Below are positions 1 to 5,148 of a DNA stretch of 5,148 bases, piece after piece. Under the pieces are notes generated by a model. It was not told where the DNA came from, ran no database searches, and saw nothing but the letters and a program-made list of their open reading frames with translations. Every line of letters starts with the position of its first letter. Position 1 is the stretch's first letter. The translations under genes were made by a program, and so were the position numbers. This DNA is from an uncultured Actinomycetes bacterium (GTDB lineage: Bacteria > Actinomycetota > Actinomycetes > S36-B12). The DNA lies in NCBI GenBank assembly GCA_937876275.1, contig CALFIA010000116.1:1-5148 (forward strand), written 5' to 3'.

Positions 1-1486
1 GCGGACCCCAACCACCGGACACGTATTGATCGGGTGCACCTTGCTCTGCCCAGAAGTCCAGGATCGGGTCAAGAATCTCCCAGCCCAATTCCACTTCCTT
101 GTGCCGGGGAAACAACGGCGCATCTCCCAGGAGCACGTCAAGGATGAGTCGTTCATATGCCTCGGGGCTCGCATCGACGAACGAATCGCCGTACTGAAAG
201 TCCATGGTCACATCGCGCACTTCGATGGACGAGGTGTTGGGAACCTTGGACCCGAACTTGACTGTGATTCCCTCATCAGGCTGGATTCGGAAGACGAAGG
301 CGTTATTGCTCAGTTCTTCGACAGAAGTGCTCTCGAACGGCAGGTGCGGTGCACGCTTGAAGACAATCGCAACTTCGGTGACACGCCGGCCCAGTCGCTT
401 CCCCGTGCGCAGATAGAACGGAACGCCTGCCCATCGGCGATTGTCGACATCGAGTCGGATCGCGGCATAGGTCTCAGTGTGCGACTGAGGATTGATGCCC
501 TCTTCTTGCAGGTAGCCGGGAACGTGAATGCCGCCCTGCCAGCCTTCGGCGTATTGGCCACGAGACGTGTGAAGAGCCAAGTCGCGGGGGAGTCGAACAG
601 CAGAGAGCACCTTGACCTTCTCCGCCCTGACGTCGTCGGCAGAGAACGACAGCGGCTCTTCCATCGCCGTGAGTGCGAGAAGTTGCAGAAGATGGTTTTG
701 AATGACGTCGCGGGCCGCGCCGATGCCGTCGTAATATCCAGCACGACCGCCGATGCCGATGTCCTCGGCCATGGTGATCTGCACATTGTCGACGTAATTC
801 GAGTTCCACAGCGGTTCAAACATCGCGTTGGCGAACCGAACAGCCAGGATGTTCTGAACAGTCTCCTTGCCAAGGTAATGGTCGATTCTGAATACCGAAC
901 CCGATTGGAAGACTTCGCCCACCACTCGGTTGAGCTCAACCGCTGACTCGAGGTCATGCCCGAACGGCTTCTCGATCACGACCCTGCGCCAGCAGCCGGG
1001 TGCGCTCTCGGCAAGTCCTGATGTCTTCAAGTGTGAAAGCACCACGGGAAACAGCCCCGGGGGAATCGACAAGTAGAAGGCGTGGTTTCCACCTGTACCG
1101 CGCTTCTGGTCCAGTTCGTCGACCACGGCACGTAGTCGCGTGTAAGCCTCCGGATCGTCAAGATCGCCGGTGACGAATCGAATTCCCTGCGCAAGCTGCT
1201 CCCAGGTTTCCTCGCGGAATGGGGTGCGGCAGTGCTCGCGAACGGCGTCATGCACGATCTTCGCGAAATCCTCATCTGCCCAATCTCGGCGGGCAAATCC
1301 CACGAGGGCAAAACCCGGGGGGAGCAGTCCACGGTTGGCGAGGTCGTAGATGGCGGGCATGACCTTCTTGCGCGACAGATCACCGGTCACACCAAAAAGG
1401 ACGAGGCCGCATGGGCCGGCAACTCTGGGGAGACGCTGATCAAGTGGATCGCGAAGCGGATTTTCCTGCATGCCGACCTCGGGCAT
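1..1486 (-). CDS. zwf: Glucose-6-phosphate 1-dehydrogenase (3' end beyond the window)
   Basis: Cytosolic enzyme that oxidises glucose 6-phosphate to 6-phosphogluconolactone with formation of NADPH, the first step of the oxidative pentose phosphate pathway. The minus-strand frame runs open from ATG 1486 to base 1 (about 495 codons). No stop is reached, so roughly the last 15-20 residues are missing compared with actinobacterial Zwf. Visible marks are the N-terminal nucleotide-binding motif FGVTGDLSRK (about 31-40), EKPFG (172-176), the active-site segment RIDHYLGKE (200-208) with its catalytic-type His, and then MFEPLWNSNYVD (222-233). Later come FYLRTGKRLGRRV and SPEAYERLILD. The whole closely follows Corynebacterium-type Zwf. 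Its ATG overlaps the tal stop as TGATG, implying translational coupling. There is no good ribosome binding site before this ATG, whereas the in-frame Met at residue 6 (1471) has a GAGG 5 nt upstream, so the true start may be 1471. No frameshift was seen. Confidence 0.97.
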   Translation of the reverse strand, partial: MPEVGMQENPLRDPLDQRLPRVAGPCGLVLFGVTGDLSRKKVMPAIYDLANRGLLPPGFALVGFARRDWADEDFAKIVHDAVREHCRTPFREETWEQLAQGIRFVTGDLDDPEAYTRLRAVVDELDQKRGTGGNHAFYLSIPPGLFPVVLSHLKTSGLAESAPGCWRRVVIEKPFGHDLESAVELNRVVGEVFQSGSVFRIDHYLGKETVQNILAVRFANAMFEPLWNSNYVDNVQITMAEDIGIGGRAGYYDGIGAARDVIQNHLLQLLALTAMEEPLSFSADDVRAEKVKVLSAVRLPRDLALHTSRGQYAEGWQGGIHVPGYLQEEGINPQSHTETYAAIRLDVDNRRWAGVPFYLRTGKRLGRRVTEVAIVFKRAPHLPFESTSVEELSNNAFVFRIQPDEGITVKFGSKVPNTSSIEVRDVTMDFQYGDSFVDASPEAYERLILDVLLGDAPLFPRHKEVELGWEILDPILDFWAEQGAPDQYVSGGWGP

Positions 1487-2592
1487 CAGCTGGAGGCCAT
1501 CGCCGTGGCCACAGTGGCGCGAAGCGACTCCCACGAGTCGATGAACTTCTGCACGCCTTCGGCTTCGAGTAGATCGCATACCTCACTGATGTCGATGCCT
1601 TCACCTGCGAGCTCGGTGAGTTCATCTCGTGACGCCGCAGCGGTGCCCGTGACGGTATCTCCCCGGAAAACCCCGTGATCGCGCACTGCGTCGAGAGTCG
1701 GCTCCGGCATGGTGTTCACGCACCCGTCCACAGCGAGGTCAACGACATACATGGTGTCGTCGTACGCAGGGTCCTTCACCCCGGTAGATGCCCACAGCGG
1801 ACGCTGGGGCAGCGCTCCGAGTGCGGAGAGATCTGCCCATCGGCGACTACCAAGGATGACTTCATGCGCAGCCCATGCCAGTCGAGCATTGGCCAAGCCT
1901 GCCTTGCCACGCAGTGCGAGTGCCTGCTCCGTGCCGATCTTGTCGAGTCGCTTGTCGATCTCAGTATCAACGCGGCTGACGAAGAAACTTGCGACCGAAT
2001 GAATGCACGAAAGGTCAATGCCTGCCTCGTGCGCAATCTCGAGTCCGGCGAGATAGGCATCCACCACTTCGCGGTACCTCTCAACCGAGAAAATCAAGGT
2101 CACATTGACGCTAATACCGGCGCCGATCGTGGCCGTGATTGCTGGCAGGCCGGCCTGAGTGGCGGGGATCTTGATGAGTGCGTTACGGCGATCAACAAGA
2201 GCCCAGAGTTCTGCTGCCTGAACGATGGTGCCATCGGTGTCATGGGCGAGCCGCGGATCGACCTCAATGGACACCCGACCATCGACACCTGCACTCGATT
2301 CATACACGCCCTTGAGCAGATCACACGCCGAACGCACGTCATCAGTTGTCAGCGCACGAATTGCCTGATCGACATCGAGACCCTCGGCAGCCAAGCGTGA
2401 CAGATCAGCCGCGTAGGCATCGGCCTTCTCAGAGATGGCCTTCTGGAAGATTGCCGGGTTGGTGGTAACCCCGCGAACGTTCGACGAGCGTACGAGTTCA
2501 GCGAGATTGCCCGTGAGCAGTCGCTCACGACTGAGATCGTCGAGCCAGATCGAGACTCCGAAATCGGTGAGTTGCTGCAGGCAGGCGGTCAT
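1486..2592 (-). CDS. tal: Transaldolase (actinobacterial long type)
   Basis: Cytosolic enzyme of the non-oxidative pentose phosphate pathway. It moves a dihydroxyacetone unit between sedoheptulose 7-phosphate and glyceraldehyde 3-phosphate through a Schiff base on a lysine. The 368-residue product matches the usual size of the mycobacterial/corynebacterial form. Motifs in order are VRGVTTNPAIF (39-49), GRVSIEVDPRLAHDT (105-119), the catalytic-lysine segment ALIKIPAT with Lys141, HSVASFFVSRVD (about 198-209), and STGVKDPAYDDTMYV (269-283). The start is well supported: ATG at 2592 lies 2 nt after the transketolase stop, and AGGGAAG sits 5 nt upstream. The stop overlaps the zwf ATG by one base. 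The gene lies between tkt and zwf, the conserved actinobacterial order. It appears intact. Confidence 0.97.
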   Translation of the reverse strand: MTACLQQLTDFGVSIWLDDLSRERLLTGNLAELVRSSNVRGVTTNPAIFQKAISEKADAYAADLSRLAAEGLDVDQAIRALTTDDVRSACDLLKGVYESSAGVDGRVSIEVDPRLAHDTDGTIVQAAELWALVDRRNALIKIPATQAGLPAITATIGAGISVNVTLIFSVERYREVVDAYLAGLEIAHEAGIDLSCIHSVASFFVSRVDTEIDKRLDKIGTEQALALRGKAGLANARLAWAAHEVILGSRRWADLSALGALPQRPLWASTGVKDPAYDDTMYVVDLAVDGCVNTMPEPTLDAVRDHGVFRGDTVTGTAAASRDELTELAGEGIDISEVCDLLEAEGVQKFIDSWESLRATVATAMASS

Positions 2593-2594
2593 GT

Positions 2595-2915
2595 CTACTT
2601 CCCTGATGACGAGGCGATTGATTCATGCGCGGCAGCCACGATGGCCTCTACCGTGATGCCGAACTCTCGATACAGCACCTGATAATCGGCACTCGCGCCG
2701 AAATGATCGAGGCCGATGGCGCGCCCATGGGTCCCGATGTACTTCCACCAGCCAAGCGTGGCTCCGGCCTCGACCGAGACCCGCGCCTGGACGCTAGGGG
2801 TAAGCACGGAATCACGGTAGCCAGAATCCTGGGCGTCGAACCATTCCAGACATGGCATGGAGATGACCCGCGCGTGAATTCCTTCCTGTGCCAGCGCGTC
2901 GGCCGCCGCGACGGG
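2595..2915 (-). CDS. tkt: Transketolase, C-terminal remnant (5' part lost at a junction)
   Basis: Transketolase transfers two-carbon ketol units with thiamine diphosphate. Only about the last 105 residues of a protein that is usually near 700 are present. They include the C-terminal domain segments ISMPCLEWFDAQ, YRDSVLTPSVQARVSVEAG, HFGASADYQVLYREFGI and a TAG stop at 2595. Similarity fades at VPVAAADALAQEG. A normal gene reads approximately TGSEVxxAVAAADAL there and continues into the pyrimidine-binding domain, but here the frame continues as a short unrelated stretch (about 2916-2990) with no transketolase features. The catalytic and cofactor-binding domains are therefore not encoded in this window. 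The gene is first of tkt-tal-zwf, and its last codons (Gly-Lys-stop) double as the tal ribosome binding site. The upstream loss looks like an abrupt sequence junction. It does not look like gradual decay, because the remaining codons are intact. Confidence 0.9.
   Translation of the reverse strand, partial: PVAAADALAQEGIHARVISMPCLEWFDAQDSGYRDSVLTPSVQARVSVEAGATLGWWKYIGTHGRAIGLDHFGASADYQVLYREFGITVEAIVAAAHESIASSSGK
2598..2604 (-). promoter_or_regulatory. Ribosome binding site of tal
   Basis: AGGGAAG on the minus strand lies 5 nt before the tal ATG at 2592. It is built into the last codons of tkt (GGG AAG TAG), so tal translation is probably coupled to termination of transketolase translation. 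It fixes the tal start. Confidence 0.7.
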
Positions 2916-2961
2916 CACGCTCTCGGCACAGATGGTCTTGCGGGCAAACATCGGAAAAACA

Positions 2962-2986
2962 GGAATCCGGGTGCAATCCCGGCTCC
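2962..2986. other. GC-rich hairpin; cobalamin-riboswitch-core-like or second terminator stem
   Basis: CCGGG (2967-2971) pairs with CCCGG (2978-2982) around the 6-nt loop TGCAAT, and the flanks GGA and TCC add three more pairs across a small internal loop. On the plus strand the string GGAATCCGGGTGCAATCCCGG resembles the conserved P3 core of cobalamin riboswitches. The downstream pseudoknot parts and the B12 box are not visible. On the minus strand the same hairpin is followed within 6 nt by a T-run (TTTTT, about 2955-2959), which would suit a back-up terminator for the fasciclin gene. The sequence alone does not decide between these. Confidence 0.3.
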
Positions 2987-2990
2987 GCAC

Positions 2991-3026
2991 AAAGCGGCCG
3001 GGGAACCGAAGTGACCCGGCCGCTTT
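2991..3026 (-). terminator. Rho-independent terminator of the fasciclin gene (bidirectional form)
   Basis: A perfect 12-bp stem, AAAGCGGCCGGG (2991-3002) with CCCGGCCGCTTT (3015-3026), encloses a 12-nt loop. It begins 12 bases after the fasciclin stop codon (3039-3041), the expected place. Both strands end the stem in a T-run: TTTT on plus and TTT on minus. It could therefore also stop plus-strand transcripts, although no plus-strand gene ends here in the window. The T-tract is short, so efficiency is uncertain. Confidence 0.82.
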
Positions 3027-3038
3027 TGCGCACAGAGA

Positions 3039-3689
3039 TCAGGCCTTGGGCAGGATCACCGCGTCGATCACGTGGATCACGCCGTTGGTGCAGGCGATAT
3101 CCGCCGTCACCACATGCGCGCCATCGACCGTTACGCCGTCGGTGCCGTCGACATGGACATGCGCGCCGCCAGCAGTGGCGACGTCCATGGCCTTGCCCAC
3201 AACGTCTGCGGCCATGACTTTGCCCGGCAGGACGTGGAGCATCAGGATGGCGGTGAGCTTGTCCTTGTTCTCCGGCTTGAGCAGCGTGTCGACCGTTCCG
3301 GCCGGCAGCTTCGCGAACGCCGCGTTCACCGGCGCGAACACCGTGAACGGCCCCGGACCCTGCAGCACCGAGGTGAGACCGGCTGCGTCGAGCGCCTGGG
3401 CCAGCTTGGTGAAGCTCCCTGCTGCGCCGGCCGTGGCCACGATGTCGACCAGCGCCGACGGCGAATGCGTGCCGAGGATGGCGAGCGCCAGTGCCGGGCC
3501 GATGCCGTGGGTGTTGATGAGCACTTGGAAGGTGGTGCGCTCGTCGCGGCTGAGGAACCCGAACAGCGTCTGGGCGTCTTCGCGAATGTGGTGGTGCACG
3601 TAGAGGAACGCCGAGGAACCGGGCTCGAGTTCGGCCAGCGTGCGCGGCGTGCCGCACGCTACGTGTGCGCGCGACGCCTCTGCATCCAT
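3039..3689 (-). CDS. Fasciclin (FAS1) domain protein with a RuvA-derived N-terminus (chimeric ORF)
   Basis: FAS1 domains are found in secreted or surface proteins linked to adhesion. From about 3446 down to the stop the ORF encodes a nearly complete FAS1 domain of about 130 residues. Visible are SFTKLAQALDAAGL, the H1-type motif GPFTVFAPVNAAFAKLP, the H2 region HVLPGKVMAADVV, and the closing NGVIHVIDAVILP. Bacterial relatives normally begin with a signal peptide ahead of a (D)IVxTA stretch. Here no signal peptide exists; the preceding 78 or so residues are a RuvA fragment instead. The frame is open to ATG 3836, but that would overlap pntAB head-to-head, so the first later Met (3689) is given as a nominal start. 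No ribosome binding site supports it: AAAGGAGC at 3711-3718 is over 20 nt away. The FAS1 call is firm. That this fused ORF is a natural expressed gene is doubtful. Confidence 0.8.
   Translation of the reverse strand: MDAEASRAHVACGTPRTLAELEPGSSAFLYVHHHIREDAQTLFGFLSRDERTTFQVLINTHGIGPALALAILGTHSPSALVDIVATAGAAGSFTKLAQALDAAGLTSVLQGPGPFTVFAPVNAAFAKLPAGTVDTLLKPENKDKLTAILMLHVLPGKVMAADVVGKAMDVATAGGAHVHVDGTDGVTVDGAHVVTADIACTNGVIHVIDAVILPKA
3432..3668 (-). pseudogene. ruvA: Internal fragment of Holliday junction helicase subunit RuvA
   Basis: RuvA binds Holliday junctions as a tetramer and recruits the RuvB motor. This stretch encodes about 79 residues matching the second half of RuvA domain I and the first helix-hairpin-helix of domain II. 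Recognisable pieces are HVACGTPRTLAELEPGSS, HHHIREDAQTLFGF (family pattern xxVREDxxxLYGF), RDERTTFQVLINTHGIGPALALAIL (HhH motif GIGPALAL; given here from Arg98) and SALVDIVAT. The first roughly 25 residues, the second HhH and domain III are absent, and the frame passes directly into the fasciclin domain. The HHHIREDAQTLFGF/GPALALAILGTHSP style is, as I recall it, that of Acidimicrobiia-like Actinomycetota RuvA. No ruvB or ruvC is near. It is a fragment and cannot be functional as RuvA. Confidence 0.82.
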
Positions 3690-3744
3690 GCTGTGAGCGC
3701 GCGCCCCCCCGCTCCTTTCAGCGGCGCCAGATCGGTCACTCGAA

Positions 3745-4092
3745 ATGTCACCCCCTCTCTCTCGCGCCCGCGCCCTGGCCGCCGCCTCGCCCGGCGTGGC
3801 CGAAGCGGTGGAACCCTTCGTATTTCTGTTCACCATTTTCCTGATGGCCTGCTTCGTCGGCTATCACGTGGTCTGGAACGTCACGCCCGCGCTGCATTCG
3901 CCGCTCATGGGCGTCACCAATGCCATCTCTTCGGTGATCGTCGTCGGCGCCATGCTTGCCACCGGCCTCGCCCAATCGCCCTGGGCAATCGGTTTCGGCT
4001 TCATCGCCGTCACCCTGGCGTCGGTGAACATCTTCGGCGGCTTTGTCGTCACCCAGCGCATGCTGTCGATGTTCAAGAAAAAGGCGCGCTGA
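3745..4092 (+). CDS. pntAB: NAD(P) transhydrogenase alpha subunit part 2 (membrane domain II)
   Basis: Small inner-membrane subunit of the proton-translocating transhydrogenase, which drives hydride transfer from NADH to NADP with the proton gradient. The 115-residue product has three hydrophobic segments: around 25-45 (EPFVFLFTIFLMACFVGYHV), 55-74 (MGVTNAISSVIVVGAMLATG) and 80-103. Between them is the hallmark VTPALHSPLMGVTNAISSV, and the basic end is FKKKAR. This is the size of the split alpha subunit known from Rhodospirillum, where a separate pntAA encodes the NAD-binding domain I. An in-frame TGA at 3694 shows it is not the tail of a long fused PntA here. ATG 3745 is the only convenient start. 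It lacks a clear ribosome binding site, and the first 15-20 residues are not strongly family-like, so the junction to foreign sequence may be close. pntB follows after 3 nt. Confidence 0.92.
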   Translation: MSPPLSRARALAAASPGVAEAVEPFVFLFTIFLMACFVGYHVVWNVTPALHSPLMGVTNAISSVIVVGAMLATGLAQSPWAIGFGFIAVTLASVNIFGGFVVTQRMLSMFKKKAR

Positions 4093-4095
4093 GCC

Positions 4096-5148
4096 ATGAA
4101 CGCCTCCGTCACCTCGCTTGTCTATCTCATCGCCGCCGTCCTCTTCATTCTTGCGCTGCGCGGCCTGTCCCACCCCGAAACCTCGCGCCGCGGCAACCAG
4201 ATGGGCATGGCCGGCATGGCCATCGCCATCCTCGCCACCCTCGTGCATCACGGCATGTCGCTGTCCGGCATCGGCCTGATCATCCTCGGCACCGCCATCG
4301 GCGGCGGCGCCGGGACCTTCATCGCGCTGCGCATCCAAATGACAGCGTTGCCCCAACTCGTCGCGGCCTTCCACTCCCTCGTCGGCCTTGCCGCCGTCTT
4401 TGTGGCGGCTGCCGCGATGAATGCGCCTGAAGCCTTCGGCATCGGCGTTGCCGGCAACATCCACGCTCAGAGCCTGGTCGAGATGTCCCTCGGCCTCGCC
4501 ATCGGGGCGATTACGTTCTCCGGCTCCCTCATCGCCTTCGCCAAGTTGCAGGCGCTGATGAAGGGCAATCCGATCACCTTCCCCTATCAGCACCAACTCA
4601 ATCTCGGCCTCGGGATCCTGCTTGCCGTGCTGATCGTGCTTTTCGTGGCCACCGGCAGCCAGGCCATCTTCTGGGCGATTGCCGTCCTTGCCATCGCGCT
4701 CGGCTTTCTGCTCATCATCCCCATCGGCGGCGCCGACATGCCTGTCGTGGTCTCGATGCTGAACTCCTACTCGGGCTGGGCCGCATGCGGCATCGGCTTC
4801 ACCATCCAGAACCTGGCGCTCATCATCACCGGCGCCCTCGTCGGTGCCTCCGGCGCCATTCTGTCCTACATCATGTGCAAAGGCATGAACCGCAGCATCT
4901 TCAACGTGCTGCTCGGCGGGTTTGGCACCGACAGCGGCGCCGGGCCAGCCGCCGCGGCCCAGGGCGAGCGCTCCGTGAAATCGGGTGCCGCCGACGATGC
5001 CGCCTTCATCATGAAGAACGCCTCCAAGGTCATCATCGTGCCCGGCTACGGCATGGCCGTCGCCCAGGCGCAGCATGCGCTCCGCGAAATGGCGGACACC
5101 CTGAAAAAGGAAGGCGTCACCGTCAAATACGCCATCCACCCTGTCGCC
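4096..5148 (+). CDS. pntB: NAD(P) transhydrogenase beta subunit (3' end beyond the window)
   Basis: Large inner-membrane subunit that provides most of the proton channel (domain II) and the NADP-binding domain III. The first 351 residues are present out of a family length near 460-480. Several hydrophobic helices run from residue 5 to about 270. Family marks are the channel-helix motif LVAAFHSLVGLAAV with His93 (counterpart of the essential E. coli beta His91), NPITFPYQHQLNLG (158-171), and GGADMPVVVSMLNSYSGWAA (211-230) with its Asp and Asn. SGAILSYIMCKGMNRS (252-267) follows, and after a variable linker comes the start of domain III with VPGYGMAVAQAQH (315-327), part of the NADP site. The window ends inside domain III, where more NADP contacts would follow. 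The gene begins 3 nt after pntAB, which indicates co-translation. Codons are strongly G/C-ending, unlike the zwf-tal side, and the sequence looks proteobacterial. Confidence 0.95.
   Translation, partial: MNASVTSLVYLIAAVLFILALRGLSHPETSRRGNQMGMAGMAIAILATLVHHGMSLSGIGLIILGTAIGGGAGTFIALRIQMTALPQLVAAFHSLVGLAAVFVAAAAMNAPEAFGIGVAGNIHAQSLVEMSLGLAIGAITFSGSLIAFAKLQALMKGNPITFPYQHQLNLGLGILLAVLIVLFVATGSQAIFWAIAVLAIALGFLLIIPIGGADMPVVVSMLNSYSGWAACGIGFTIQNLALIITGALVGASGAILSYIMCKGMNRSIFNVLLGGFGTDSGAGPAAAAQGERSVKSGAADDAAFIMKNASKVIIVPGYGMAVAQAQHALREMADTLKKEGVTVKYAIHPVA

Noticed and set aside
26..946. 306-codon plus-strand open frame across the left end
   Set aside because: It is antisense to zwf, whose minus-strand frame carries all family motifs; its product resembles no protein I know.
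2966..2990. Possible tRNA T-arm and acceptor end
   Set aside because: The loop TGCAAT lacks the TTC start and is 6 nt; no matching acceptor, D-arm or anticodon arm lies at the right distance on the 5' side.
2900..3745. Insertion of a mobile element or cassette between the two metabolic blocks
   Set aside because: No transposase or integrase, terminal inverted repeats, target-site duplication or att-like direct repeats could be seen at the boundaries.
3690..3836. N-terminal extension of the fasciclin ORF up to ATG 3836
   Set aside because: It would overlap the first 92 bases of pntAB on the opposite strand, and the residues are low-complexity Arg/Ala/Gly with no domain or signal peptide.
3072..4430. 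452-codon plus-strand frame spanning the fasciclin, ruvA and pnt blocks
   Set aside because: Composition is dominated by Arg, His and Gly, and it crosses three unrelated genes in the wrong frame or strand; it is a GC-rich shadow.
3748..5139. 463-codon minus-strand frame rich in Gly, Asp, His and Glu
   Set aside because: It is the mirror of pntAB and pntB; the Gly/Asp/His-rich composition is what the complement of GCC/GGC/ATC-rich membrane-protein codons gives.
1..5148. A deliberate NADPH-supply island linking Zwf, Tal, Tkt and transhydrogenase
   Set aside because: The two gene sets point in opposite directions, differ in apparent lineage, are separated by broken genes, and lack key partners (most of tkt, all of pntAA).

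Overview
The window reads as a mosaic of at least two genomes. It is not one ordinary locus. Bases 1 to about 2915 are a continuous, intact piece of a moderately high-GC Actinomycetota-like chromosome. On the minus strand they carry the end of transketolase (tkt), a complete transaldolase (tal) and nearly all of glucose-6-phosphate dehydrogenase (zwf). The order tkt-tal-zwf, with 2-nt and -1-nt junctions, is the classic actinobacterial pentose-phosphate operon. Zwf supplies the oxidative, NADPH-forming entry step, and Tal and Tkt carry out the non-oxidative carbon shuffling. In Actinomycetota opcA and pgl commonly follow zwf and would lie off the left edge.

From about 2915 the picture changes abruptly. 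Transketolase similarity stops after roughly its last 105 residues. A strong terminator hairpin (2991-3026) follows, and then a minus-strand ORF (3039-3689) that is a patchwork. Its C-terminal part is a secreted-type fasciclin (FAS1) domain of proteobacterial flavour but without a signal peptide. Its N-terminal part is an internal fragment of the Holliday-junction protein RuvA, of an actinobacterial type. The two meet in frame at a short stretch that plausibly occurs in both parents.

From about 3745 to the right edge, on the plus strand, are the membrane subunits of a proton-translocating NAD(P) transhydrogenase: pntAB (alpha domain II) and pntB (beta subunit, cut by the window edge). Their composition and sequence look proteobacterial, probably alphaproteobacterial. 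The NAD-binding subunit gene pntAA, normally immediately upstream, is absent; the ruvA fragment lies there instead.

Zwf, Tal, Tkt and Pnt all touch NADPH or carbon metabolism, which could suggest a 'redox island'. The three abrupt junctions inside 800 bases, each leaving a truncated housekeeping gene, argue more strongly for a chimeric contig (misassembly or amplification chimera from a mixed community) or a heavily rearranged locus. I found no mobile element, CRISPR array, complete RNA gene or credible new system in the window.
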